64,000 nt of DNA, from assembly GCF_052857255.1 (NCBI RefSeq), contig NC_135506.1:74537056-74601055 (forward strand). Direction: 5' to 3'. Position numbers and translations under genes: made by a program. This document shows, in pieces, positions 44,432-56,879 of the stretch; positions within the stretch are counted from its first letter, which is position 1; the number at the start of each line of letters is the position of its first letter. This stretch comes from Amblyomma americanum. Lineage: Eukaryota; Arthropoda; Arachnida; Ixodida; Ixodidae. Below the pieces are notes generated by a model. The model did no database searches, was not told where the DNA came from, and saw only the letters and a program-made list of their open reading frames with translations.

Positions 44432-47080
44432 ATGTTGTTGATGATGGAGGTGTAAATGTACCGGCTGGATTAGCCTTACATTGGCCTGTAGGCAATCGCG
44501 CCACCACAGTGAGTGGTTTAAGTGACTGTGCCTCCACCTATGTTTCATAAGGCCCGTGACTTCTAAAAATATCAACAGTGATCGTGACACTAACCGCCAC
44601 TTTGTTCGGGAGCCTTCAGAGTATACGATGCAAGAGACATCGTCCAAGGGAACGTTCAGTGTTCTCAAGTTTTCCAGGAGTGTCTCACGCTCGGCACGGA
44701 AACCCGAGCAGGCTAAAACGAGATGGTTCGAATCAACCACAACATCACAGAATACGCATATAGGTGAAATGGTGCGCTTAATCTTGAGGAAACAGCGTAT
44801 AGGAGGAGTTCTTGGGCAGTCGCTTCAAGAGAGTAGCTCTGTCGCGCAACAGGCCTCGCATAACGCAACAAATGTGCAAAGATGGCCGAAGTACAGAAAA
44901 ATGTTGCAACAGTAGCTGCCTAGCGAAGGTCTCGTCCTCCTTTCGCACAGCCACTGAAGGTGGATAAGACTGGGCTTTCTCAGCAAGAATGTCTGCCACT
45001 GTTTTACCTTCGCTTCCAAAGTGAGATGGTAGCCACTTGATGCACAGTGTAAATCCGTTCAACTGTAGTATGCGCTCTAATGTAGACTTGGAGTCAGACA
45101 GAAGGAGCACTCTCTGTGGTTTGCAGAAGGACAGACTTTAAGCGACCTCGCAATGGGCGGTGATTAAGCCGAAATGGACGAGACTACTCTTTGCAGGCTC
45201 TCAGACCAAGATATTTCAATGTCTGACATTGCAATTGCGGTTGAGGAGGACTGTTCATGCCTGCTTACAGATTCGTTAGTGTTAACTTGTAGGTGGCCTT
45301 CGTGGACGCTGGAAGTAAGAACCAAGCATTTTACTTGCGCCAGAGGTATCGATCGTTATTTGCGTAAGCCTGGGATGTCGAGGCGGCAATGTATGTCGTC
45401 ACAAAACCATTGCGGGTTCGTTTGACACCTGTGTGGCGCGTGTGGCCAACCGACCGTTCTAAGTGTGTGAAGGGCTGCGGAGAAGTGGCTTTGCATCCCG
45501 GCTTTTAGTCGACAAAGCAGGACCTGACTTGTCCGAGTGTCTCCAAGGTAATCTAATTGAAAAGCAGTCTTTTGCGGCAATGCAGACACAATGGAAGGAA
45601 ATGGCCTTCTTCTAAAAGCTTGCGAGGGGAAGCCTGGCCTTCAACGTCCAGATCGGTATCCAGGCCTTTCCTGTTTGCGACCTCAATGCGCTTATACTGG
45701 CTGTCTGCTGGCGATAGAAATAATAGTCAGTAAATAATTCCGCTCGTAACAATTGCTTAGTGCAGCTTTAACATTGTTGAAGGAGCACTGTCCCATTTCG
45801 CACCTGCCAAACGTTTCAGCACGTTTAGACAAAGCAGCGAGGAGGAAACAATGTTGTCCAAAAAGCTATTTCATGTCGGACATGAGTCCAGTATGACGCC
45901 CAGGAACCTCATGTGGCATGCCTGATGGATCTGGGTTCCTTGCATTCGTAGGTCTACTAGCGACGTCCTTCTCCCGGGAACAGCACAAAGCAGGACTTCT
46001 CTATTGACAAACAGATACCAAACATATCCATATGCATCTGTGCAGGAAGAGCCCACTGCGCTATCATCGATGGACGCTTATGCTGGTAGCCCACCACAGA
46101 TGTCATAGCGTAAACCGTCATTCGCAGCAGTGTGCGGCTAGATGTTGGACATCCAGCAGAGCTTCCATAGCGAAGTCGAACAGAAGCGATAGGACACTTC
46201 CGTGCGGCACTTTTCGAGACAGAGTCCTCGTGCTGTTCCGGGCCATTCCAAGACAGGCTAGAATCCTCCGGCCGCAGGTAAATTCATGAACGAAGCGTAC
46301 GCGAATGCACCCTGTCTCCTTCATGCTATATGGCTTAGAAAGAACTGCCAAGTGGGACCTAGTCATAAGCATTCGAAATATCTAGGAATACGGCAAGGGT
46401 TGATAGGCCGTTGCTCTTGTTGTGCTCAATGTGGTATACTAATTCCAAAATGCGGTCTTGCGCGCTGACACGGGCAAGAAATCGAGTGATACATGTTGGC
46501 AAGTAACGTCTGGTTTCATAAAACCAGGAGAGCCGGTGGTAAATTAGTTTGTCCATTAACTTTGAGGCGCACGAGGTAGCGACACCAGTCTAGCACAAAT
46601 AGAGACCCGCTGTGTCTCCGCGACGTTTTATAACAGGCACCACCCCCGCTATAAATTAGGTTGATGGAAGGGTTACCATTTCACAAATTTCGACAAAGAA
46701 ATAGAGCAGATCACGTAGTCTTTCCTCCTGAAGCTTTCTAATTATTTGATGTTTCGCGCTATCAAAGCCTATTGTGCATTGTCTCTGCAATTCCATAAGG
46801 GCAGCCCGCAACTCTCTTTTTGTAAGCAGTGTTCATGGCAGTCCGGGTCAAGTCCACACAAAGAGCGGCAGAGGCATTTTATCGTCCTTGAGTGCAAGCA
46901 TCGCCCATTCTACAGCAAAACACGCAAGGCGTTGATTTAAATGTAACGTCAGGACGTCAGAAGCGTTTGCCTGGCAAGATTTTCTCAAGTAGTGAATCAC
47001 AGTTGACAAGATTCGTGAAACTGGCGTGAATGCACATAGTTTAGCGCGAAATCCTCTCTTCGCTTCTAACATTTTCCATG
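44432..47080 (-). pseudogene. Heavily decayed non-LTR element Q, RT and RNase H relics
   Basis: In minus direction: VVPVIKRRGDTAGL near 46640, then ITRFLARVSAQDRILELV and AVFLDISNAYD (RT motif A) at 46359-46556, VPHGSVLSLLFDF (decayed VPQGSVLSPLLF) near 46200, a thumb remnant near 45880 (RFLGVILD), RNase H relics LLLSDSKSTLE and KWLPSHFGSEGKTVAD at 44778-45110, and a C-terminus at 44417-44740 (HLVLACSGFRAERETLLENL). Many stops and frame changes. Clade uncertain; RNase H points to the I/LOA/R1 side. Confidence 0.78.
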
Positions 47081-47610
47081 AAGCGCCGAATAGCCGACTT
47101 TAGCAGATTGAGCTTTTTTTATAATGCGTAGACCAATATGTTGTTGAAACGGTTCATAAGTGTTTTAATAATGTTAGCTCTTACTACTTACGTTTGTCAG
47201 GGACGCGTCTGTCTACAATGAAGTTCAAATTGACCAAAACAGTTACCACGTGAAACACATTGTATAACATAGCTTCAGTGGGCGCGTAGCGCCTCATTTG
47301 AAATCTATACTTTCAATCGGGCAAGTAGCAGGTCTAACAAGAAAGACTAAGTAACTTTCAAAAATAGTTTTTTTTGGTACAAATATGGCCTTATTAGCAT
47401 AGTATTACCAATGATGGCGGACACGAGCAGTGTTGGCGGACACCAACATCCGCCAGTTATACCATGCGAGCAGCTGGCTAGTCGGAGGCGATGACGGGTT
47501 GTGAAGTAGAAGACGAGAGGTGGCTGCTCCTGCTATCTGCTGTACAGACCGGCGTCGCTCTCGCTGCTTCGGTCACTAGACAACGCGGTCTGGCGAAAGC
47601 GGACGAATGA
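47081..47610. other. Intergenic, no gene seen
   Basis: Nothing recognised. T runs near 47365. Confidence 0.4.
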
Positions 47611-48131
47611 CTAATACGCCGCCTTCAGGCGAGCCCTGGCGGTCGCCCGACACACCATGCCGGAAATCACTGGCAGGTGCCCGACTTGTCAACTCCTCGC
47701 CGACAGGGTTCACGTCGTGGCTTCGTACCCCGCCACTCCACTCTCTTTCTCATCCCCTTTCCCCATCCCTACTAGGGAGGCCTCGGAGGAGTACCTGCTC
47801 GGCGGCTCCACCATAGATGGTTGATGGTTTATGCGGTTTAACGTCCCAAAGCACTCAGGCTTCGAGGAACGCCATAGTGAAGGGCGCCGGAAGTTGCGAT
47901 CACATGGGGTTCCGTAAGGTTCCCTGACATCGCCTAGTACACAGGCGTCTAGCATTTCGCCTCCATTGAAATGCTACAGCCACGGCCTGGATCGAGCCTG
48001 CGTCTTTCGGGTCAGCAGCCGAGCGCCATAACCACTGAGCCACCGCGGCGAATGCTCCACCTTGGGAGCTGAACGCTCTTTGGTTTTGCGCACGGGCAGC
48101 GGCCATCTCCAATGGCGTCCTGGACTAGGAG
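47611..48131 (+). pseudogene. I-like retrotransposon C-terminal relic, split by a SINE
   Basis: 47620-47814 reads GRCPTC...RVHVVASYP then PIPTREASEEYLLGG, which parallels CPHC...HMVWAC and HPTREASEAALCG at the end of element A. After a SINE (47823-48053) the frame ends ARAAAISNGVLD-stop near 48128, parallel to ARAAAEATGIPD-stop of A. Only the last about 80 codons survive. Confidence 0.75.
47823..48053 (-). repeat. tRNA-like SINE with a Ruka-type head and a different tail (S3)
   Basis: Head at the right end ('caccgcggcg' complement, with degenerate B box ggatcgagcc). The 3' half 'tatgcggtttaacgtcccaa' differs from Ruka. gctccacc at 47815-47822 and 48054-48061 is an 8-bp duplication inside the retrotransposon relic. 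Confidence 0.8.
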
Positions 48132-48345
48132 CTACCACTCAGGCATCCTGGAGAGACAGAGAAAAAACTTTATTGCCAAGGATTTTTGATCGTGGGTGAA
48201 TGAACCTCAGTGCGACTCCCGTACAAGAGTTACCTCCACACACAAAGTTAACGAGCGCTTCCTGTGTTGTCTTCGCCTGCTTCAGAACCCGTTGATTACA
48301 GCTCTCTTCTGAGGGAGCTGTCAGGAGCATACGAGGTGGAGGCTT
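48132..48345 (-). pseudogene. 3' end of an unidentified non-LTR element
   Basis: Minus-strand frame SEESCNQRVLKQAKTTQEAL ends without a clear stop context and is followed by caataaagttttttctctg, an AATAAA-type 3' end at about 48160-48175. No RT or RNase H motif remains, so the class is a guess from the context. Confidence 0.45.
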
Positions 48346-48808
48346 GAGCGCACAACCTCATGTGATCTTGGGTTTCCAATTCCTGGAAATTTATGCATAC
48401 GAGGTTATTATCTCCGTTTGTAATAAAAGATTACCTGTGCCGACTTAGCATGGATCGAGTCTGGATTCTTCTTAACAACGTGACCTGGGCTTCAGGGGTT
48501 CAGGAAGCATATTTCTTGTTCACTTTATGAATAAAATGTTTTCTCATACTACTACTACGGCTGTTGCGACTATCTTTCGGGGACTACGTCGTCGCCGACA
48601 ACGTCGCTCAAGGAATTTCATCTAATGGAGCAGGTAAGGTTTTCTCCTTAAAAGATTGTTCTCAAAAACAATTTTCTGTAGACTTTGGCACCACGTGACC
48701 TTCCCCTGACTACACTCTATGCAGTTCATTTCACCTCAAAGGTCAATATTGAAAGGTAGAGGCTAGAAATGCTAGTAATGTAGTGATTTCGCACAAAGAA
48801 CAACCAAT
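48346..48808. other. Intergenic, no gene seen
   Basis: Nothing recognised. Confidence 0.4.
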
Positions 48809-48815
48809 TCCTAAG

Positions 48816-51800
48816 TGAGTGAGTGAGTGAGTGAATAAACTTTATTGCTCTAATAAAGGAATCTTGCTGCTTGCCCGAATATTGCCGACGTCTTCCAGGC
48901 TGAGCGTGGTTGGCGCCCCTAGTCCAAGGCATCACTGTCCCTGGACATCCGGCATGAGTGGCTCACTAGGTCTCTTTGGACCTTGAGCTGGCTGCTGCTT
49001 AGCCGATCCTCCCACTGCTCCGCATTTGGCTCTTTGTTACCTCGGAAAGCTTCATTGTGTATGCATTTCCATGTGATATGATACAGCGTGAGGGTGGCAC
49101 CGCACCACAGACATGTATCCCTATACTGTTCCGGATACATCTTATGTAGAATGTGAAGGTTGTGGAAGGCTCTTGTTTGCAGTCTTCTCCAAAATGTGGC
49201 TTCATATTGTGTTATCAGAGGATGTGGCTGGGGATATTTGCGTCATCTGCCTTAGATAAGGTTGAGGATAGCTGCGTACGTGAGCTCTACCGTTATCTCC
49301 GGGCTGTGTGAGGCGTTCGACGCACCAGCTCGGATAGTAAGCTCGTGAGCTAGCTTGTCCGCCTTCAGATTGCCTTCGACTCTGGCGTGTCACGGTACCC
49401 AGTAGATCCCTTGTTGGATCTTTTCGTTGGTTCGCTGCGTTTTCAAGAGAATTCTTAGTGCTTTTTTGTTGATTCCTCCTACCATGTAGCGTCTGCACGC
49501 TTCCTGGGAATCTGTTAAGATTGTGAGAGATTTGTTGCTGCCATAACTCTTGGCTGCCGCTAGAGCTACGGTGATCTCTTCTGCTTCAGTTATCGTCCCA
49601 CCTCTCATGGATGCGCCGCTGATGAGACCACCCTCCTTTGTTGTGACAACCGATACCGTTTTCTTGATGCTTTAGCTACGAGTCCACGGGTACAGAGTGG
49701 CATCAGTGTAGACTACCTGATCTTGTGTGGCTATCTTCACCTCTACATATTCAGCCGTTCCCTGTCTTCTGGCTGCGTGTGGAATTGGATTCATACTCCT
49801 GGGTATAGGGCTAACCTGGTAGGTTCGACGTATTTCGTCTGAGATTTTTGCCGATCTACCCTCTATGTTCAGGACCCCCTTATAGTTTAGCCTTCTTAGG
49901 AGGGCCCTCCCTGTTGCCGAGTTCCTTAGCCTTTGTATCTGTGACATGACTTGTGCCCTGCATAATTCGTCGAATGTGTTGTGCAGCCCCAGTTCTGCCA
50001 GCTTGTCGTTCGACGTGTTTTTGGGTAAGCCCAAAGCCGTCTTTAGGCTCCTTTGATTAGGGCCTCTGTCTGACCTTCTTCACTTTTCAGCATGCTGTGA
50101 CGGAAGTAAGTTATTCTGCTGCTGACTAGGCTGTTCCCCTGCTTTAGCATGTCGCCTTCTTTCATGCCGTATCTTCTGGATGATACTCTGGTTATCATAC
50201 GGCAAACTTGTTCCGTTGACTTTTTAATGAGGCCAATCGTGTGGTTGCATTTGCCGTTGCTCTATAGCCACATGCGTAAAACTCGAATGTTCTCCCTTTC
50301 CGGGATGATCTTGCCCTCGAGCTATATCTCTATTCTTGCATCCGTCGGCTCCTTTCCTAACCTAAGGATTTCCGATTTTTCAGTTAAGCAGGCTAGGCTA
50401 AACCCCTTTCTTGATATAATGCTCAACGCAATTCGCTGCTTTATGCATTTGTTGTTCCATCTGCCCCAGAGATCCCTGGTTCGACCATACAGTAATGTGG
50501 TCCGTATATATGGCATGTCTTATTCCTCGGACGCATTTCAATTCTCTTGCCACGCCAATCATTTTAGGTTGAAAAGGATTAGCAATATGACAGAGCCCTG
50601 CGGCGTGCTTTCGTTTGGAGTGTCTATGGTCCCGCTTCTTATATCTTCCAAGCCCACTGTGGCCGTTCTTCCTGTCAAGAAAGATCTTACGTATTCGTGG
50701 ACTCTCTTCCCGCAGTTGGTGTTGTTGATGCCTTCCATTATAGCCGCATGGCTGACATTGTCGAAAGCCCCTCTGATGTCGAGTGCCATAATTAGATTTT
50801 CTCCTTCTTGCGGGGCGCTGGCAATGACCTGGTGTTTGAGTTATAGCAGGATGTCCTGCGTAGACAGGTTTGCCCTGAACCCAAACATGCTAGGAGGATA
50901 CAGCTCGTTATCCTCTAGATAGTTTTGAATTCTTTTGGTCACAATTATTTCGTACAGCTTGCCGAGGCAAGATGTGAGTGAGATGCGCCTCAGGCTCTCT
51001 ATGTGTAATTTCTTCCCAGGCTTGGGAATCATTACAACCATAAAGTGCTTCCATTCTATGGGTATCGGTCCTGCCTACCATTGCTTGTTTAGGTAGGTAG
51101 TGAGCTGCTCGATTGCCTCAACACCCAGGTTGCGGATTAGAAAGTTCTTAACTTTGGCTTCTCCAGCTGCCGTGCTTCTTTTGATGGACCTAATTGCAGC
51201 GTAGACCTCTTCTCTGGTGATTGGACTGTCTAGCTCCGTGTTTTCTCTGCCCTTATAGCTCTCTTGATAGGCCGCGGGTTTGTCTTGACCATAACACATG
51301 ATGCTGACTGCTTTAAGCAGCTCTTCATTTGTTCCTTCGTGCTGATGGACAAGCCGGTGAATGGCTTTGCTGCATTCCGTCTTTGGTTTGGTGGGATCCA
51401 TTAGGCTCTTTAGAATCCTCCACGTTTTAGCCGTGTTCAACATGCCGTTATGTGAGTTGCTGAATTGCTCTCAATTTAGTCTTGCTAGCCGCATCGAGTA
51501 TTCCTCCGCCTTTGCTGTAATTTCGGCGATCCGCCTCTTTTACTCCCTACGCCAGTTTTGATTTTATCATTTTTTCATGAGGCCTCGTCTTGCCTCCCGC
51601 ATCTTAATTAGTCTCGAAGCTACCTCTGGTGCAGTCTCTGATCTATTTCCTCTGTATACAGCTCTTGCGCTTGACTTAGCTGTTGGGTTCATTCGTCGAT
51701 TGAGGTGATCTCCCCTTTGATCTGTTTACATTCCTTGCGGAAGTTATCGCAATCCGTGATTTTGGCCGCACCAATTTTTCTTTTGACATGCTTGGCCTCT

Positions 51801-52246
51801 ATCGTGGTCTTGATTATGTGGTGATCGCTGCCCAGGTTCTCTAAGAGATTTGTCCACTCTGCCTGCGTTCCTCGGACGAAGGTCAAGTCTGGGCATGTGT
51901 CTACACTGACGCTATTTCCGATGCGGGTGGGTTGATTTTCGTCTGTGAGGAGGGTGCACCCTATGAGCTCCGCCGCTTCGTTTACTCTTACACCTTTCCT
52001 TTCTCCAATTTGGTACCCCCACTTTGGATCCCTCGCATTGAAGTCTCCAGCTATGATGAGGATATTATCCTTAGCTACGATGAGGATGTTATAAAATTCC
52101 TGCAAACGGTGAGGCGCGTCGCTAGCACGGCAGATTGCGCGCGCATAACTTCCGGGTCTGCGCCTTCCCTGAATGCTGATGTGCCATCTGTATCAGCGGG
52201 TGCTCGACCCCTAGGAAACGATATCGTGTTTCACTCTTACGGTTAG
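48816..52246 (-). mobile_element. Non-LTR retrotransposon Y2, 5'-truncated relative of Y
   Basis: Tail (CACT)n at 48816-48835 preceded on the minus strand by aataaagttta. Coding sequence runs from the C-terminus (48919) to the endonuclease (52105 and slightly beyond). tcctaag at 48809-48815 and 52247-52253 may be a short target duplication. ORF1 is absent. Confidence 0.85.
48919..52105 (-). pseudogene. Element Y2 ORF2: partial endonuclease, RT, RNase H
   Basis: Endonuclease 52105-51689: IIAGDFNARDPKWGY, NSVSVDTCPDL, NLGSDHHI, so Asp, Asn and His are kept. RT in pieces: IPKPGKK, LRRISLTSCLGK, FGFRANLSTQDILL (51041-50841), ALDIRGAFDNVSH (50789), STPQGSVILLILFN, and YTDH at about 50500-50511 where YxDD is expected, so one catalytic Asp is lost. 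RNase H: AEEITVALAA, ILTDSQEA near 49500-49590. C-terminal finger CLWCGATLTLYHITWKC at 49050-49110. Many stops and frame changes. Confidence 0.84.
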
Positions 52247-52290
52247 TCCTAAGCATCTCCCATTTTTTAAATGTAGGAATGCATTTAACG

Positions 52291-52402
52291 CGCCCACCGC
52301 GGTGGCTAGGTGGCTAGGGCGCTCGGCGGATGATCCGGAGTACCCGGGTTCGAACCCGACCGCGGCGGCCGCATTTCGATGAAGGCGAAATGCTAAGGCA
52401 CA
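52291..52402 (+). repeat. Ruka-type SINE, 5' half
   Basis: 'ccaccgcggtggctaggtgg' head, B box gggttcgaacccgaccgcgg, body to 'aaggcacacgtg', where Y3 begins. Confidence 0.85.
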
Positions 52403-54633
52403 CGTGGTGGCGAAAATATTTTATTTAAATTGTGGCTAGCTCTCAGTCCGAAATCCCATTGGCGTAGGCTGCTCTTTGGGATCTTTGGATTAGTTGTTTT
52501 TGATTCGTTTCGTCTGAGCTCGTCACAGGTGCCTCCCACTCCTCCTGCGTTGGCTGGTTATTAAGAGTGACCGCCTGATTTCGTTTGCAGGCCCATACCA
52601 TATTGTACAGGTGCGCCTTCTCCCTGCAGAATTTGCGTTGTGAGTCAAATGACTCCGGGTCTATTGCGTGTAGTCTTCGTGGGTTGTTGTAAGTGTTGAT
52701 CTGTAGATTTCGGAGGTGCAGTTCCTCCCCCTTGTCTAGTGTCTTAGCCGGTGGAGGGTAGACACAACGGGGTAATAATGCGTTGAAGTATGTCGGTGTA
52801 AGTTAATAGTAGGGTAGAAGATTCCATGGCATCCGTATTGGATGCCCGGAGAGAAATGCTCGGGCATGTGCGCTCTCGTTCCCTGGGATGCCCTGGTGAC
52901 CTGGTTCCCATATTAAGCGTTCGTGTGTGAGTTGGTAGACAGAGGTGTAACTATCTTGAAGGATTTTAGCTGCTAGCTGTGCGATCCTGCCCCAGAGGTA
53001 ATTGCGATACCCTGTCTGTGAATCTGAAAGATTGTATTCCGAGGTAGTGCGTGTTGCAGCTTGAGCAATCACCACTTCTTCCGCTGCCAAAATGTCCTGG
53101 CTAGCCAGTACTAGCCCTTCCATTGTTTTATTTTTGTCCAATGCCGCAACAGCTGTCATTACCTGCTCGGGAGCCACAGCATCGACATAGACCACGTCCT
53201 TCCGTCTGTCGTAGTGCCTTTTCATAGCTTCGGCTCGTGCTTGTCGTCCTGACTGGTGAAAGTCGGGGTGCATATTCTTGGGTAGTGGAGTCGCCTCAAA
53301 AGTTCCTCTCCATGAGGCTGGGATGTGGGTGTTGGTGTCTATCCGTTGGGGACTATTGATGTTTAAATCACTGAGGACTTGTCGCACAGACAGAGTAATG
53401 GAGAGCCGTACCAACTGCGCCGTGAGGTGTCCCTCTATCAGCTCGTCTATCGTGTTGTGCATGCCCAGTCGTAAGAGCCGGGGTCCGTCGATGTCGCAAG
53501 AGGGAAGCCCTCGGCCTTCTTTTAGGCTGTTCTGATTATCACGTCGAGGTTCTTCATGTCACGCTTCTTGAGGAGGAGGTAGGGTGCTGCGTAGACAACG
53601 CGGCTTACGCCGAAATCCTGCTCCAGTCGCAGAGTATCTTCTTCTCGCATCCCTGATTTCTGCGTCGTTACCCTGGCAATCATTCTGACGGCTTGCTCGC
53701 TCACGAACCGGAGTTTGTGGAGAGTGAGGAGGTTAGCAGTTGTTATTTATATACAGACCCAGTATCTTGAGGGTCTGAACTTCCTAGATGGGCGAGTTGT
53801 GAACGCGAATGTTGAAGTCGTCCTGATTCTTGCGTTGATGGAAGACTATGAGTTCAGATTTTCGAGAGAGCACGTTAGTTCACACGCCCCTGCATAATTC
53901 TGAACTGTTCTTGGCACTGTTTGTAGTTCTGCAATCATTCTCATACTTCCCGTGGTTGTCCAGACGGTTATATCATTAGTGTACAGGGCGTGCTGCAGGG
54001 CCTGTACCTGACATAGAAGCGGTGGGAGATTTAGAAGTGCAGGTTTGAGGAGAAGTGGGGAGTGTACTGCCCTTTGTGGAGTGCCTCTCAAGCTCATCTT
54101 CACTTGGATTGTTTGTTTGGTGCCGGTGCTGATGATTCGGTACGTAAAGAAATCGCAGATGCACTTGTAGACTAGCTGGCCGCAGTTCGTGCTGTGAAGG
54201 TTGTTGAGGATCCTGGAGTGCTTGACGCCGACAAACGCTCCCGAGAGGTCGATGGTTACAAGCGCTCAGTTACTGTTCCTGCGCGCGAGATCAATGACTT
54301 CGCGATTGAGTTACAGAAGCACATTATTGGTGGACTTGTGTGCACTTAATCCAAACATCGTGTGTGGCTGTAGCTTGTTGTCCTCGGGATAGTTGGAGGG
54401 AAGCGCGTAGACCGCCTTTTCGACGAGTTTGCCTGCGACCGATGTGAGGGATATGATGCGCAGGTTTTCAATATTAATTTTCTTGCCGAGTTTGAGGATA
54501 AAGTGTACATTGACTGTTTTCCATGCCTGTGGAGTGGTTCCAGTGCACCAGCATTCTTTTATGTAATCTCCTTCGTTAAAGTCGGTGTGAAACACGCGGA
54601 ACAAGCTGCGGAAGAGAGTAGTAATCGGTTTCT
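52403..54633 (-). mobile_element. Non-LTR retrotransposon Y3, 5'-truncated relative of Y
   Basis: 3' end with aataaaatattttcgccac at about 52403-52425. Coding from the stop at 52443 to a truncated start in the RT fingers near 54630, where a minus-strand Ruka 3' half lies. No target duplication found. Confidence 0.82.
52443..54633 (-). pseudogene. Element Y3 ORF2: RT and RNase H relic
   Basis: RT: VHFILKLGKKINIENLRIIS and SLTSVAGKLVEK (54311-54673), RGTPQRAVHSPLLL and YTND (about 53972-53983, YxDD with the first Asp changed to Asn). RNase H: VVYVDAVAPEQ, AAEEVVIAQAA, YNLSDSQTGYRN, IWEPGHQGIPGNESAHA (52803-53462). The C-terminal part to 52443 includes KAHLYNMVWAC and ends ANGISD-stop. Several frame changes and a TAG near 53500; inactive. 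Confidence 0.82.
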
Positions 54634-54795
54634 CGGTTTTTGGGGAAAGGAAAGGGCGTAGTATTTGTCTCACATCTCGGCGGACACCTGAACTGCGAAG
54701 TTAGGAAAGTGATAAAGGCGGGATTGAGAGAACGAAGAGGTGCCGTAGTGGAAGGGTGGAATAATTTCGGCCATCTAGGGATCTTTAATGTACTA
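54634..54795 (-). repeat. Ruka-type SINE, 3' half
   Basis: 'ggtttttggggaaaggaaag' to 'ggccatctagggatcttta' in minus orientation. The head is missing. Confidence 0.82.
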
Positions 54796-54812
54796 AACGT
54801 ACCGCTTTCATT

Positions 54813-55152
54813 GCGAAAGCCTTTACTGGCTCATACTCGCGGTGTCCGTCCGTCCGTCCGTTCATGACTACCTCGACAAGAAAAAAAGCTTTGTGCAAGA
54901 TGGGATTCGAAAAATCATCCTTCTGTTCCTCAGCTGATCTTGCTAACGACTACGCTACTTCCTGCCAACGCATATGTAGTTCTTGTCAAGGACGCTGGAG
55001 AGTGTATTCAGAAAGGCGTCGAATCATATGGATGGCTCCCAAATGCCCTCCAGTGTCTCAAGCATATAAAATTCATAATAAATTGTGTACATAAGTAACA
55101 TCTTAACCACACATCAGTACAAAAGCAGAAACACCGCGCTAAAGAGTTTTGC
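54813..55152. mobile_element. Short inverted-repeat (MITE-like) element, copy 2
   Basis: gcgaaagccttta at 54813-54825 and a diverged partner taaagagttttgc at 55140-55152 (3 mismatches to the perfect repeat of copy 1). The gtccgtccgtcc tract at 54846-54861 and 'taacatctta' near 55096 match copy 1 at 1109-1461. Confidence 0.6.
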
Positions 55153-55515
55153 TCACTGAACTTTAGGTCAACAAAGTGTCCCCGGAATTTTTAAACGCGG
55201 TTGCATGTGAGCACTGTTGCAATAACACGTGCTCGAACTCCTTCACATGGAATGATATACTAGGCGCTTACGCAGCATTTGCCACCGCAGTTATGGTAGA
55301 GTAGCCAACGGCGAAATTTTACGTATATTATTACTATTACGTAGGCTGCATTGCGAGAGGGCCTTAGATGTCGCTTTAATGGAACGTCGGGCTCTAAAGA
55401 GAGCACGTATGCGGGAGGCAGCAGCCAGATTCATCTGAGGCGTAGAAAACAGCGAACGCTCCCGAACAATTCACCGGAAATGCACTGCGCAAGAGGATCA
55501 AAGCCGAGCCAAGTC
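55153..55515. other. Intergenic, no gene seen
   Basis: The first about 45 bp continue the homology to 1462-1500. Nothing else recognised. Confidence 0.4.
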
Positions 55516-55619
55516 GTCTACTGAGCCGGAGTACCGGTACCAGGGTTCGAACCCTACTGCCGCGGACGCGTATCGATGGAAGCAAAACGCGTAAGACGCC
55601 GGTGTGCTGTTTGATGTGA

Positions 55620-55932
55620 ATAATAATAATTGGTTTTTGTGGAAAAGAAATGGCGCAGTATGTCTTATATATGTGTGGACACCTGAACCGCGCCGTAAGG
55701 GAAGAGATAAAGGAGGGAGTGAAAGAAGAAAAGGAGGAAGAGGCGCCGTAGTGGAGGGCTCCGGAATAATTTAGACCACCTGGGGATCTCTAACGTGCGC
55801 TGGCATCGCACAGAACACGGGCACCGTAGCGTTTCGCGTCCATCGAAACGCGGCCGCCGCGGTCAGGTTCGAACCCGGCTACTTTATTAGTAGCCGAACG
55901 CACTATTCACTGAGCCACCGGGGCTGGTTAGG
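55620..55932 (-). repeat. Ruka-type SINE inserted in a Ruka SINE
   Basis: Full-length minus-strand copy from (AAT)n-'tggtttttgtggaaaag' to 'tgagccaccggggc', B box region at about 55866-55880. Inserted at the same internal position and orientation relative to its host as the pair at 31591. Confidence 0.87.
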
Positions 55933-56036
55933 GATGTGAGTGCACTGTAAAGATCCCCACACGGCCGAAATTATTCCGAAGCCCTCCACTATGACACATC
56001 TTTCTTGCTGTAAGCTGTGAATCCCTCCTTTACGGG

Positions 56037-56096
56037 CTGATCCAAACATACCTCCTATTCATCCGTAATAAATGTTTTCACCACCACCACCACCTT
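56037..56096 (+). repeat. Tiny retrotransposon 3' end inside a SINE
   Basis: About 60 bp ending 'aataaatgttttcaccacc' with (ACC)n, a polyadenylation signal plus microsatellite-type tail like those of elements A and X. It interrupts the Ruka body between 'cctcctttacgg' and 'ttgcggtcggttcagg'. Confidence 0.55.
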
Positions 56097-56178
56097 TCCT
56101 TGCGGTCGGTTCAGGTGTCCACCGAGATATGTGGGACAGCTACGGTGTGGTATCCTTTCCCCAAAACCCATTTTAATT

Positions 56179-56879
56179 TTTTTCTGGGCCAATACATTTC
56201 TCGCAAAATAAATCTGCAACCTTGCCCGAACAGCAACACAACTGTCACACTTTCTAGCATAGAGGCAGCTACGCATGAGTTAGATAACAGTAAGTGATAG
56301 AAATGCAAAATTTCAAGGCGGAAAAGTTAGCGCTCGTCACCACCAATGTCACGGGTGTAATAAAATTTCACGCAATTTGCTGTCAAACACTGAAAACAAA
56401 GCACTGTATATCCATAGCACGCACGACACAGAAATTTGAGCTTCGAATAATCTTTGCAACATATGCTGCCGCTCAAACCCAATGTCTGTGAGGTAAGCAG
56501 AAGCTTTGTCCTCACACTTCAAGAAATGAAAATAGTTTTGAAGGGAAGCGCTTCACTAAGCCAGCTTTCCGAGCCATCAGCGGGGCTGCAAGTTCGGGCT
56601 TCAATGTAGCTTTGAGGTCAGAGGTGCCGCAAAATTCCCCTTGAATGTAGGCTGTAGCTAGACGTAAAACCGTGAGCCTAACTGGTGGTAGTTAGGTTCG
56701 ACACACGACGTCAACCACAGAAGCAACATCAGCTTCTGTTACACCAACTACATCGACATTGACCTTTGGAATTTTACCTTTACGTTTGACCTTCACTTTT
56801 GACTCTTGACCTTGAACTTCGGTGAAGCGGGAAAGCATCAGCCGGCATCGCATGCTCAGGTCACGAAAGTGTGTTCTGC
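56179..56879. other. Intergenic, no gene seen
   Basis: Nothing recognised. 56755-56825 has repeated 'ttgacctt' motifs. Confidence 0.4.

Larger units (their letters stand above)
55516..56178 (+). repeat. Ruka-type SINE (host copy) split by another Ruka
   Basis: 5' part 55516-55619 (B box 'gggttcgaaccctactgccg') and 3' part 55933-56178 ('gatccccacacggccgaaat' to 'tttccccaaaacccatttt') belong to one plus-strand copy. gatgtga at 55613-55619 and 55933-55939 flanks the nested SINE. 56037-56096 is a separate small insertion. Confidence 0.83.

Noticed and set aside
52291..54795. Y3 inserted into one Ruka SINE (halves on both sides)
   Set aside because: The left half is plus-strand 5' part and the right half is minus-strand 3' part, so they cannot be one split copy.
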